NCBI GenBank assembly: GCA_963813195.1
Contig: CAWEYC010000027.1
Coordinates: forward strand, 62,001-126,000
Direction: 5' to 3'
From: Roseiarcus sp963813195
GTDB lineage: Bacteria > Pseudomonadota > Alphaproteobacteria > Rhizobiales > Beijerinckiaceae
DNA length: 64,000 nt
Shown here: positions 26,683 through 35,376 of the stretch, in pieces
Layout: each line of letters begins with the position of its first letter
Numbering within the stretch: the first letter of the stretch is position 1
Notes under the pieces: model-generated
Told to the model about the DNA's origin: nothing
Database searches by the model: none
What the model saw: the letters and a program-made list of their open reading frames with translations, nothing else
Translations under genes and position numbers: made by a program

Positions 26683-27303
26683 ATGACCATCCGCTTCCAT
26701 AAGGACGATCTTCCGGGCGACCTCGATCTCGGCAGCGCCGTCGCCATCGACACCGAAACGCTCGGCCTCGAAGTCAGCCGCGACCGGCTTTGCGTCGTGC
26801 AGCTTTCGCGTGGCGACGGGACCGCCGACATCGTTCAGATCGCCTCCGGGCAGACTCGCGCGCCCAATCTCGAAAAGCTGCTCGCCGACCCTGGCGTGTT
26901 GAAGCTATTTCATTTCGGGCGCTTCGACATGGCGACCTTATGCCATGCCTTCGGCGTGATGCCGGCGCCGGTCTATTGCACCAAGATCGCCTCGAAGATC
27001 GCGCGCACCTACACCGACCGGCATGGCCTGAAAGACCTGACGCGCGAACTCATCGGGGTCGAGATCTCCAAGCAGCAGCAGTCCTCGGACTGGGGCGCCG
27101 AGTCGTTGAGCGAGGCCCAACTCGCCTACGCCGCGTCGGACGTGCTCTATCTTCACGCCCTGCGTGACAAGCTCGACGCGATGCTGGCGCGCGAGGGTCG
27201 CGACGGGCTGGCGCGCGCGGCGTTCGGCTACTTGCCCGAGCGCGTTCGGCTCGATCTCGCCGGCTTCGCCGAAATGGACATTTTCGCGCACGCCTCGCCC
27301 TAG
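26683..27303 (+). CDS. rnd: Ribonuclease D-type 3'-5' exonuclease
   Basis: A 206-residue DEDDy exonuclease domain: AIDTETLGLE (motif I), FHFGRFDMATL (motif II) and YAASDVLYLHAL (motif III). It is the short alphaproteobacterial form without the HRDC domains of E. coli RNase D, and should trim the 3' ends of tRNA and other small RNAs. It is convergent with the thioesterase gene; the two stop codons share the palindrome CTAG at 27300-27303. Confidence 0.9.
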   Translation: MTIRFHKDDLPGDLDLGSAVAIDTETLGLEVSRDRLCVVQLSRGDGTADIVQIASGQTRAPNLEKLLADPGVLKLFHFGRFDMATLCHAFGVMPAPVYCTKIASKIARTYTDRHGLKDLTRELIGVEISKQQQSSDWGAESLSEAQLAYAASDVLYLHALRDKLDAMLAREGRDGLARAAFGYLPERVRLDLAGFAEMDIFAHASP

Positions 27304-27701
27304 ATATCCCGTGGCACAGGGCGCGGCCGCCCGTTCTCGTCGATGGCGACGAAAGTGAAATAGGCGTCGGTGACCTTGTCGCGGTGATGGGTGCGGAAGC
27401 GGCGCGCCCAGGCCTCGATATGGATCTTCATCGAGGTGCGTCCAACCCAGTCGACGCTCGTATAGACACACAGGACGTCGCCGACCTTGACCGGGCGGAT
27501 GAACGTCATCGCTTCGACGGCGATCGTCACCACGCGGCCGTGAGCGCGGACGGCTGCCGCGATGCCGCCCGCCTGATCCATCTGGCTGAGCACCCAACCG
27601 CCGAAGATGTCGCCGTTGGCGTTGGTGTCGGCGGGCATCGCCATCAGCCGGACGGTGAGCTCGCCATGCGGCTCCTCGGAGGAAGGATCTTCTGCTTGCA
27701 A
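27300..27701 (-). CDS. YciA-type acyl-CoA thioesterase
   Basis: A hotdog-fold protein with the YciA signature MPADTNANGDIFGGWVLSQMD (Asp and Gly-Gly of the active site) and FIRPVKVGD. It hydrolyses acyl-CoAs in the cytoplasm. The family normally starts a few residues before GELxLRxxAMP; a TTG at 27701 (MQAEDPSSEE...) gives this length of 133 residues, while the longest frame (TTG 27764) adds 21 residues without family support. No ATG is available, so the start is uncertain. Confidence 0.88.
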   Translation of the reverse strand: MQAEDPSSEEPHGELTVRLMAMPADTNANGDIFGGWVLSQMDQAGGIAAAVRAHGRVVTIAVEAMTFIRPVKVGDVLCVYTSVDWVGRTSMKIHIEAWARRFRTHHRDKVTDAYFTFVAIDENGRPRPVPRDI

Positions 27702-27768
27702 GACCGCACCTAGGTTTGCCGGGAGGGCGCGGATGAATGTGACGGGGATAGTCGCCGGACGCAAGCGC

Positions 27769-28665
27769 TCAGGCTAACCTCGGCCCCTCGCGCCGCCGGC
27801 CGGCGACGACGCGCCCGACCCCCGCGAGATCGGGCAGGATCGCCAGGACGGCAAGGCCGGCCCGCGCCGCGATCGTCCCCACGGCTTCGCCCTGGCCGGC
27901 GCCGACTTCGACAAAGAACCAACTCCGCGACGGCGCGAGGAGCTTGGCGATCTGCGGCGCGATAATGCGATACGCCTCCAGCCCATCGGCGCCGCCATCG
28001 AGCGCCAGACGCGGATCGTGGTCGCGCACCTCGGGCGCGAGGCCGGCGATTTCGTCGCTGCGGATATAGGGCGGATTGGCGACGATCAGGTCGAAGGGTT
28101 CGTCGAGCCCCGCGCCCCAGTCGCCGACGCGGATCTCGGCGCGGTTCGTCAGGCCGAGCGTCGCGACATTGGCGCGCGCGACCGCCGCTGCGCCTTCGCT
28201 GAGGTCGATGCCGAGCCCACGCGCAGCGGGAAATTCGCTTAGGAGGGCGCATAGCAGCGCCCCTGAACCGACGCCGAGATCGAGCACGCGCAGCGTCTCG
28301 GCGCGCCGAGCCGCGAATTTCGCCAACGCGGCGTCGACGATCGTCTCGGTGTCGGGGCGGGGGTCCAGCACTTCGGGCGAGATCGCGAATTCGAGGCTCC
28401 AGAATTCGCGGCGCCCGACGATGCGCGACAGCGACTCGCCCGCGGCTCGCCGCGCTGCGAAGGCCTCGACCCGCGCGGCGAGCTCGCCAAGGCGTGTGTC
28501 GGGCGCGCTGATCAGGTCCACGGCTTTCAGCCCGCCGGCGGCGGCGAGCAACAGGCGCGCCTCGCGCTCGGGCTCATCAAGTTCGAACTCGCGCAATGCG
28601 CGCGTCAGAATGTCCAGCGCCTCGGCGCGAGTTGTTTGCGGCTTCAGGCGAGTTGACCGTGACAA
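27769..28665 (-). CDS. prmC: Peptide chain release factor N5-glutamine methyltransferase
   Basis: A 298-residue PrmC/HemK protein: N-terminal helical domain with ARLLLAAAGG, SAM motif LDLGVGSGALLCAL, and the hallmark NPPY (VANPPYIRSDEI), which binds the glutamine of the GGQ motif in release factors. The start appears to be a TTG at 28665, which overlaps the end of secA by 22 bases; no ATG or GTG serves better. It probably relies on secA read-through for expression. prfA, often adjacent, is not here. Confidence 0.9.
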   Translation of the reverse strand: MSRSTRLKPQTTRAEALDILTRALREFELDEPEREARLLLAAAGGLKAVDLISAPDTRLGELAARVEAFAARRAAGESLSRIVGRREFWSLEFAISPEVLDPRPDTETIVDAALAKFAARRAETLRVLDLGVGSGALLCALLSEFPAARGLGIDLSEGAAAVARANVATLGLTNRAEIRVGDWGAGLDEPFDLIVANPPYIRSDEIAGLAPEVRDHDPRLALDGGADGLEAYRIIAPQIAKLLAPSRSWFFVEVGAGQGEAVGTIAARAGLAVLAILPDLAGVGRVVAGRRREGPRLA

Positions 28666-31466
28666 TGCTTGAACTTCTTGCCCGAACCGCAGGGGCAGAG
28701 TTCGTTGCGGCCGATCTTGCCCCAGGTCGCGGGATTGTTGGGATCGCGCTCGGCGACGCCGCCCAGCGCCGGCGCCGCCGTCGCCGCGACGGCGATGGCC
28801 GAGAAGGGGCCGCCGTCGACCGCTTCGGCGATCTGGCCGAACACCGCATCGTTCTCTCCGGTGCGCGGATCGAGATGCTGGAACTGCATCGGCGGGGGCG
28901 CCGGCTCAGGCGGCTGGAAGCGCACTTCGACGCGCATCATCTGCGCCGTCACGGCCTCGTGCCATTGCGAGATCAAGGTGTGGAAGAGCTCGAACGCTTC
29001 GGACTTGTATTCGTTGAGCGGATCGCGCTGGGCCATGCCGCGCCAGCCGATGACCTGACGCAAATGGTCGAGCGTGACGAGATGTTCGCGCCAGAGATGA
29101 TCGAGCGACTGAAGGATGACCTGCTTCTCGACATAGCGCATCGCCTCGGGCGTGTTGCGCTCGACGCGCTCGGCGTAAGCCTCGTCAGTGGCCTTCTGGA
29201 GGCGCTCGGCCATTTCCTCGTCGGCGATGCCTTCTTCCTTCGCCCAGTCCTCCACCGGCAGTTCGAGATTGAGCTTGTTGCCGACCTCCTGCTTCAGGCC
29301 GGCCACGTCCCAGGCCTCGGGATAGGCGTCGGCGGGGATGTGCTTGGCGACGAGATCGTCGATGACGCCGGCGCGCATCTCGGCGATCGTCGGCTCGAGC
29401 GATTCCTGCGCCATCATCCTGCGCCGGTCCTCGAAGATGACCTTGCGCTGGTCGTTCATCACGTTGTCGAACTTGAGAATGTTCTTGCGAATGTCGAAGT
29501 TGCGGGCTTCGACCTTCTGCTGGGCCTTTTCCAGGGCTTTGTTGATCCAGGGGTGGACGATCGCCTCGTCCTCCTTGAGCCCGAGCCGCTTGAGCATCGC
29601 ATCCATGCGCTCGGAGCCGAAAATGCGCATGAGATCGTCTTGCAGGGACAGGAAGAACTTGGAGCGACCGGGGTCGCCCTGGCGCCCGGAGCGGCCGCGC
29701 AGCTGATTGTCGATGCGCCGGCTTTCGTGGCGCTCAGTGCCAAGAATATAGAGGCCGCCCGCCGCGATCGCCTTCTGTTTGAATTCGGCGACCTCGGCGC
29801 GGAGCGCAGCTTCCCTGGCGTCGCGCTCGTCTTGCGAGGCCGCCGGGTCCATCTCCTGCCTGACGCGCATCTCGATGTTGCCGCCGAGCTGAATGTCGGT
29901 GCCGCGCCCCGCCATGTTGGTGGCGATGGTGATGGCGCCGGGGACGCCGGCCTCCGCGACGATGAACGCCTCCTGCTCGTGGTGGCGGGCATTGAGGATG
30001 GCGAAACTCTTCGACGGCTTGCCGGCGCGCGCCGCCGCATAGAGCGCCGTCATCGCGTTCGGCAGCGTGAAATCGATCTTCTTGTAACCGCGCCGCTCGA
30101 GGACGTCGCCCAACTGCTCCGACTTCTCGATCGAAGTCGTGCCGACCAGCGTCGGCTGCATCTTGGCGTTCGCATCCTCGATCTCGCGCACGACGGCGCG
30201 GAGCTTTTCTTCGCCGGTGCGATAGACCTCGTCGTCCTCGTCCGCGCGGCTGACCGGACGGTGGGTCGGGATTTCTACGACGGTCAGCTTATAGATCTCG
30301 GCGAATTCGTCGGCCTCGGTCGCCGCCGTGCCGGTCATGCCGGCGAGCTTCTTGTAGAGGCGGAAGTAGTTCTGGAACGTGATCGAGGCGAGAGTGACGT
30401 TCTCCGGCTGAACAACGACTCTTTCCTTGGCCTCCAGCGCCTGGTGCAGGCCCTCCGAATAGCGGCGGCCCGGCATCATGCGGCCGGTGAATTCGTCGAC
30501 GATGACAACTTCGTCGTTGCGCACGATATAGTCCTTGTCGCGCTGGAACAGCTTGTGCGCGCGCAGGGCCTGATTGACGTGATGGACGAGGGTGGCGTTG
30601 GCGGCCTCGTACAGCGACCCTTCCTTCATCAGCCCGCCCGCGTGCAGCAGCGCCTCGACGTGCTCGTTGCCAGTCTCCGTCAGATTGACCGTGCGCTGTT
30701 TCTCGTCGATCTCGTAATCCTCGCGCTTCAATTGCGGGATGAGGCCGTTGACGCCGACATAGAGGCCGGAGCGGTCTTCGGAGGGGCCGGATATGATCAG
30801 TGGCGTGCGCGCCTCGTCGACGAGGATCGAGTCGACTTCGTCGACGATGGCGAAGCTGTGCCCGCGTTGCACCATCTGCGACATGTCATACTTCATGTTG
30901 TCGCGCAGATAGTCGAATCCGAACTCGTTATTGGTGCCGTAGGTGATGTCGGCGGCATAGGCCTGCCGCCGTTCCTCGTCGTCGAGGCCGTGGACGATCA
31001 CGCCGACGGTCATGCCGAGGAACCTGTAAATCTGGCCCATCCACTCGGAGTCGCGGCGAGCGAGATAGTCGTTGACGGTGATCACGTGCACGCCCTGACC
31101 GGCGAGCGCATTGAGATACGTCGCGAGCGTGGCGACCAGCGTCTTGCCTTCGCCGGTGCGCATTTCGGCGATGGCGCCTTCGTGCAACACCATTCCGCCT
31201 ATGAGCTGGACGTCGAAGTGGCGCTGCTTGAGCGTCCGTTTGGCCGCCTCGCGCACCGCGGCGAACGCCGGGGCGGCGAGGTCATCAAGGGTCGCGCCGC
31301 CAGCCAGCGCGGCGCGGAACTCCTCCGTCTTGGCCCGCAACTGCTCGTCGCTCAGCGCCGCGAATTCCGGCTCCAGGGCGTTGACGACGGCGACCTTCGG
31401 TCGATAACCCTTCAGCCGCCGATCATTCGCCGAGCCGAACACCTTCTTCAAATAAGAGCCGAGCAT
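28644..31466 (-). CDS. secA: Preprotein translocase ATPase SecA
   Basis: A 940-residue SecA: N-terminal MLGSYLKKVFGSANDR, Walker A in MRTGEGKTLVA, the DEVDSILVDEARTPLIISG region, VATNMAGRGTDIQLGG, GRSGRQGDPG and a complete C-terminal zinc-binding SEC-C tail (CPCGSGKKFKHCHG) for SecB and ribosome contact. It drives post-translational export through SecYEG. Length and motifs are normal. GGAAAGG precedes the ATG. Divergent from the cyclopropane-synthase-like gene across a 396-base gap. Confidence 0.98.
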   Translation of the reverse strand: MLGSYLKKVFGSANDRRLKGYRPKVAVVNALEPEFAALSDEQLRAKTEEFRAALAGGATLDDLAAPAFAAVREAAKRTLKQRHFDVQLIGGMVLHEGAIAEMRTGEGKTLVATLATYLNALAGQGVHVITVNDYLARRDSEWMGQIYRFLGMTVGVIVHGLDDEERRQAYAADITYGTNNEFGFDYLRDNMKYDMSQMVQRGHSFAIVDEVDSILVDEARTPLIISGPSEDRSGLYVGVNGLIPQLKREDYEIDEKQRTVNLTETGNEHVEALLHAGGLMKEGSLYEAANATLVHHVNQALRAHKLFQRDKDYIVRNDEVVIVDEFTGRMMPGRRYSEGLHQALEAKERVVVQPENVTLASITFQNYFRLYKKLAGMTGTAATEADEFAEIYKLTVVEIPTHRPVSRADEDDEVYRTGEEKLRAVVREIEDANAKMQPTLVGTTSIEKSEQLGDVLERRGYKKIDFTLPNAMTALYAAARAGKPSKSFAILNARHHEQEAFIVAEAGVPGAITIATNMAGRGTDIQLGGNIEMRVRQEMDPAASQDERDAREAALRAEVAEFKQKAIAAGGLYILGTERHESRRIDNQLRGRSGRQGDPGRSKFFLSLQDDLMRIFGSERMDAMLKRLGLKEDEAIVHPWINKALEKAQQKVEARNFDIRKNILKFDNVMNDQRKVIFEDRRRMMAQESLEPTIAEMRAGVIDDLVAKHIPADAYPEAWDVAGLKQEVGNKLNLELPVEDWAKEEGIADEEMAERLQKATDEAYAERVERNTPEAMRYVEKQVILQSLDHLWREHLVTLDHLRQVIGWRGMAQRDPLNEYKSEAFELFHTLISQWHEAVTAQMMRVEVRFQPPEPAPPPMQFQHLDPRTGENDAVFGQIAEAVDGGPFSAIAVAATAAPALGGVAERDPNNPATWGKIGRNELCPCGSGKKFKHCHGQLA

Positions 31467-31862
31467 TTCCGACCTTTCCGATCCCGCAACGACTTCGCCG
31501 AACCCACCGACCGCGACGCCCCAACGGCGTCTTGCGAGCCCGCGTCGGCCGGACTTTCCCAGCGCATCCGCGCTCGGGCGCCAAACTCCTTAGCGGAAAG
31601 CCGCCCGGCGTATCAGGCGATGACGACGACAAAAGCGCGAAGAAATGACGACGATTGCGTCCTTTTTCGCGCCCCGGGACAGATCGCGGCTGAGATAGGC
31701 GCCGCCGCAGGGCTTGTCAATGACGAGTCTCCGACGGGGCTTGGACGAGAACCCCGGTGGCTGGGAATATTGAAATCCCTGAATTTCATGCGTAGACTTT
31801 TCACGGATGTTAGGTGGCCTGTTGGCCTTTGGGCGCCCAGGCCAGTTTCGGCGGGGCGTCGC
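31467..31862. other. Divergent intergenic region between secA and cfa-like gene
   Basis: 396 bases with no supported gene; frames here continue from shadows of neighbours. It must hold the secA promoter (leftward) and the cfa-like promoter (rightward). The only clear structure is the inverted repeat TGAAAT-6-ATTTCA at 31771-31788, about 75 bases before the cfa-like start, in a locally AT-richer patch. Confidence 0.6.
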
Positions 31863-33116
31863 ATGACACAATTCTTCACGTTTTTCCTCACCAAATTGAT
31901 CCGTCGCGGCCATCTCGAGGTGGAAACCAGCGATGGCGTCGTGCAGGTCTTTGGGGACCGGACCGGACCGCGTCTCGCTATCAGGATCGCCGACCGCGCC
32001 GCCGAGCGCGAGTTGACGCTCAATCCCGAGCTCGCGCTCGGGGAACTCTATATGGAGGGCCGCGTCGAACTCACGCACGGCGACCTTTACGACCTTCTGG
32101 CGCTCGGCGCGAGCAACTTGAATTCGTACGTTGGTCTGAGTTGGCTCGCCCTGCTGGCCGAGATGCGCGTCAAGCTGCGCCGTTTCCATCAGCGCAACGA
32201 TCGCAGGCACGCCCGGAGCAACATCGCCCGGCATTACGATCTCGATCGGCGGCTCTATCGACTGTTCCTCGACCCGGATTGGCAATATTCCTGCGCCTAT
32301 TTCGAGCGGGAAGGGCAAAGTCTGGAAGAGGCGCAACTCGCCAAGAAACGGCATCTGGCGGCCAAGCTGCTCATCGACGAGCGGCATTCGGTGCTCGACA
32401 TCGGCTGCGGTTTCGGCGGCACGGCGCTCTATTTCGCGCAGATCGCCGGCGCGCGCGCGACCGGCGTCACTTTGTCGGAAGAGCAATTCGACGTCGCATC
32501 GCGGCGCGCGGCCGAGGCCGGTCTCGCCGAGCGCGCCGCCTTTCGCTTGCAGGACTACCGAGATGTCGAGGAGCAGTTCGATCGGATCGTCTCGGTCGGC
32601 ATGTTCGAACATGTGGGCGTCGCCGGTTTCGATGAATATTTCCGGAAAGCCAGCCGGCTCCTGAAGGACGATGGGGTCATGGTGCTGCACGCGATCGGCC
32701 GCAGCGGCGCCCCGGGCGCCACCAACCCTTGGATTCAAAAATACATTTTCCCGGGAGGTTACATCCCGAGCCTCTCCGAGGTGATGGCCTCGGTCGAGCG
32801 ATCGGGGCTCTACGTCACGGATACGGAAATTCTCCGGTTGCATTACGCGGACACGCTTAAGGCGTGGCGCGAGCGCTTTCTCGCGCACCGCGAGGAGGCC
32901 AGGGCCCTCTACGACGAGCGTTTCTGCCGGATGTGGGAGTTCTATCTCGCGGGCTCGGAAACCTCGTTCCGAGTCGACGGCTTCATGGTGTTTCAGATCC
33001 AGCTGGCCAAGCGGCAAGACGTTGTGCCGCGCACGCGCGACTACATTGTCGAGCGCGAGGCGCAACTGCGTAAGCGCGAAGGCTCGCAAGGCGCGCTATG
33101 GCGCGCCGCAAGCTGA
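31863..33116 (+). CDS. cfa: Cyclopropane-fatty-acyl-phospholipid synthase family protein
   Basis: A 417-residue SAM-dependent CFA-synthase-type methyltransferase. An N-terminal domain (about 1-125) precedes the NIARHYDLDRRLYRLFLD motif, then SAM motif I VLDIGCGFGGTALYF, the VSVGMFEHVG segment and WIQKYIFPGGYIPSL typical of CFA synthases. It should add a methylene bridge to unsaturated acyl chains of membrane lipids, or a related alkylation. ATG 31863 begins MTQFFTFFLTK; longer in-frame codons run antisense through secA and are not real. Paralogues are common, so the exact product is uncertain. Confidence 0.85.
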   Translation: MTQFFTFFLTKLIRRGHLEVETSDGVVQVFGDRTGPRLAIRIADRAAERELTLNPELALGELYMEGRVELTHGDLYDLLALGASNLNSYVGLSWLALLAEMRVKLRRFHQRNDRRHARSNIARHYDLDRRLYRLFLDPDWQYSCAYFEREGQSLEEAQLAKKRHLAAKLLIDERHSVLDIGCGFGGTALYFAQIAGARATGVTLSEEQFDVASRRAAEAGLAERAAFRLQDYRDVEEQFDRIVSVGMFEHVGVAGFDEYFRKASRLLKDDGVMVLHAIGRSGAPGATNPWIQKYIFPGGYIPSLSEVMASVERSGLYVTDTEILRLHYADTLKAWRERFLAHREEARALYDERFCRMWEFYLAGSETSFRVDGFMVFQIQLAKRQDVVPRTRDYIVEREAQLRKREGSQGALWRAAS

Positions 33117-33236
33117 AAAGCCGGGTTCGGGCGTGTGTCGGCGCGGCCGTTGTCCGCGCGAGGGCGCCGGTTTTGCCGCAACAAGACGTTAGCGCGCCCG
33201 AAGTGGTCGACGGCGACCTCTGCAAATTGAAGGCCC

Positions 33237-34433
33237 TCAGAACAGCGATAGCTGCCTCGCTGCAGTCCCGCTGTCGGGGACCGGCGGCCGGAACAGATCG
33301 TTCCTGAGAGCGATCGGCGTCTCGCGATAGCCCAGTCGCTTGGTCGCGATTTCGAACCGTCGTCCGATCATCCATGCGTAGGGGCCGGAGCCCGCCATGC
33401 GTCGGCCCCATTGGGAATCGTAATCCTTGCCGCCGTGCATGGATTGGACGAGCGAGAGCGTGTGTTTGAGCTTGTCGGGAAAATTCACGGCGAGCCATTC
33501 CCGGAACATCTCGCGCAGTTCGAGCGGCAGACGCAACGTCACATAACCGGCCTCGCGCGCGCCGGCCTCGTAGGCGCGCGTGAGAATCGTCTCGATTTCC
33601 GCGTCGTTGACGGCCGGAATGACCGGCGCGGCCATCACGCCGACGGGAACGCCCGCCGCCGCGAGCCGCTCGATCGCCTCGATGCGTCGGGCCGGGGTCG
33701 GGGCGCGCGGCTCCATGCGGCGCGCCACGCCGCGGTCGAGCGTCGTCACGGAGATGAAGACCTTGACGAGGCCTTCGGCGGCCATTGGCGCGAGGATGTC
33801 CAGGTCGCGCAGGATCAAGTTGGACTTGGTGATGATGCCCACTGGATGGCGCGCGCGCGCCAGCACTTCGAGCACCGAGCGGGTGACGCGATAGCGCCGC
33901 TCGATCGGTTGGTAGGCGTCGGTGTTGACGCCGAGCGCGATGACGCGCGGGCTGTACTTGGGGTTGGCGAGTTCGCGCGCCAGCAGCGCCGCCGCGCCCT
34001 CCTTGACGAACAGGCGGCTCTCGAAATCCAGGCCGGCGGAAAGCCCGAGATAGGCGTGTGTCGGGCGCGCGAAGCAATAGGAGCAGCCGTGCTCGCAGCC
34101 GCGATACGGGTTGATCGAGCGGTCAAAGGAGATATCTGGAGATTCGTTGCGCGTGATGATGGTGCGCGGCCGCTCGAACGTGATCTCCGTCTCCAGCTCA
34201 GCCGGCGCTTCGTCGCGCTCCCAGCCGTCGTCGATATCCTCGCGCTGGGTGGTCTCGAATCGTCCTGTGGCGTTCGAAGCCGCGCCGCGCCCGCGCCGAC
34301 TCTCGGACGCGACGAGCCGATCGGCGAAGCGTGCGCCGAGCTGGCGCGCGACGACGACGCGTTGGGAGTCGTCGATGAGTTTCGATTGCTGATAGCGCAT
34401 GATCGACATCGGGAACAAAACGAGAACATTCAT
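33237..34433 (-). CDS. PA0069-family radical SAM protein
   Basis: A 398-residue radical SAM protein with the cluster motif C-x3-C-x2-C in YRGCEHGCSYCFARP. SplB-like sequence follows (ITKSNLILRDLDIL, FISVTTLD, GVMAAPVIPAVND) with an intact C-terminal GRRFEIATKRLGY. The biochemical role of the family is not established; DNA or nucleotide repair has been suggested from SplB similarity. The ATG at 34433 is the longest start; M9 or M12 are possible alternatives since no clear ribosome-binding site is visible. Single gene. Confidence 0.85.
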   Translation of the reverse strand: MNVLVLFPMSIMRYQQSKLIDDSQRVVVARQLGARFADRLVASESRRGRGAASNATGRFETTQREDIDDGWERDEAPAELETEITFERPRTIITRNESPDISFDRSINPYRGCEHGCSYCFARPTHAYLGLSAGLDFESRLFVKEGAAALLARELANPKYSPRVIALGVNTDAYQPIERRYRVTRSVLEVLARARHPVGIITKSNLILRDLDILAPMAAEGLVKVFISVTTLDRGVARRMEPRAPTPARRIEAIERLAAAGVPVGVMAAPVIPAVNDAEIETILTRAYEAGAREAGYVTLRLPLELREMFREWLAVNFPDKLKHTLSLVQSMHGGKDYDSQWGRRMAGSGPYAWMIGRRFEIATKRLGYRETPIALRNDLFRPPVPDSGTAARQLSLF

Positions 34434-34638
34434 TTAGTCCGGCCGAACGTCCTCGTCAAGGGCGAATGCGTTCGTCGCGCTAAAGTGAAGCCGCGACATC
34501 GTTCTTCCGACAAATGATCGCCCGAATCGCCGACCACTGCTCCTCGGCCGCGCGAGGCTCGGGCGAGGACTCGCGGGTCTTCCCTTCCTTCAGCCGGAGA
34601 TAGCCTCGGGAGCGGGGCCGAAGCTATGAGATGAAGTT

Positions 34639-35352
34639 ATGGGTTGTAGGCGCTCAGTTGTTTTTGCACTTCTCGTCGCGTCGCAGGGGGCACACGGATT
34701 CGCGGCGGCGGCGCCGACCACGGCGGCTTTGGCGCCCCAGAAGCCGCGGGCGCTGGTTCTCGGCGTCGCCAGAAGTGGGATCGTGCAATCGATCCCTGTC
34801 CGCGACGGCGCGCATGTCGAAGCTGGTCAGGTTCTCGTTCAATTGGATTGCCGGCCGCTTGAGAAAGAGATCGCATTTCGCGCCGCTTCGCTCGCGGCGG
34901 CCGAGGCGGCTTTCGAGCGGGTTCGCAACGGCCCGCGCCCGGAGGAGGTTGCGATCGGCGAGGCCGGCGTCGGCGTCGCGGAGGCGCGCGCCGACGAAGC
35001 GCACGCCGCTCTCGCTCGGGCGAATGCGATGCAGGTCGACGTTGCGATCACGCGCGCGCAATTGCTCGTCGTCGAGCGCGACGACCGCATCACGGCCGCG
35101 CAACTGCTCGATGCGCGCAAGAAACTCGCGTTGCTGAGGGCGGGGTCGCGCGTCGAAGATGTTGCGGAGGCGCAGGCCAGGCGCGACGCCGCAGCCGCGC
35201 TCCTCGACGAGGGCAAGGCTGACTTTGAGCAGTGTTCGGTGCGGGCCCCCGTGCCGGGGACGGTCCATGTCGTCGCGACCCTCGGCGAGTTCGTTTCCGT
35301 TTACGCGCCGACGCCGCTCGTCCAGATGACGACCGACCCGGCCGCCGATTGA
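34639..35352 (+). CDS. HlyD/RND-type periplasmic adaptor protein, short
   Basis: A 237-residue membrane-fusion-protein-like sequence. A signal peptide (to about 24) leads to one half of a lipoyl domain (GIVQSIPVRDGAHVEAGQVLVQLD), a coiled-coil hairpin rich in Ala/Glu/Arg (about 75-190), and the second lipoyl half (FEQCSVRAPVPGTVHVVATLGEFV). It ends soon after, so most of the beta-barrel and membrane-proximal domains of a typical 320-400 residue adaptor are missing. No ABC, RND or MFS partner is nearby. It may be a minimal adaptor or an eroded gene. Confidence 0.72.
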   Translation: MGCRRSVVFALLVASQGAHGFAAAAPTTAALAPQKPRALVLGVARSGIVQSIPVRDGAHVEAGQVLVQLDCRPLEKEIAFRAASLAAAEAAFERVRNGPRPEEVAIGEAGVGVAEARADEAHAALARANAMQVDVAITRAQLLVVERDDRITAAQLLDARKKLALLRAGSRVEDVAEAQARRDAAAALLDEGKADFEQCSVRAPVPGTVHVVATLGEFVSVYAPTPLVQMTTDPAAD

Positions 35353-35376
35353 ACGTCGTCGTTTCGGCGCGGGCCT

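Noticed and set aside
28596..33116. A 1506-codon rightward open frame spanning antisense to secA and into the cfa-like gene
   Set aside because: Codons before 31863 are antisense to secA, whose motifs are unmistakable; only the last 417 residues are a real protein. Long antisense frames are expected at this GC content.
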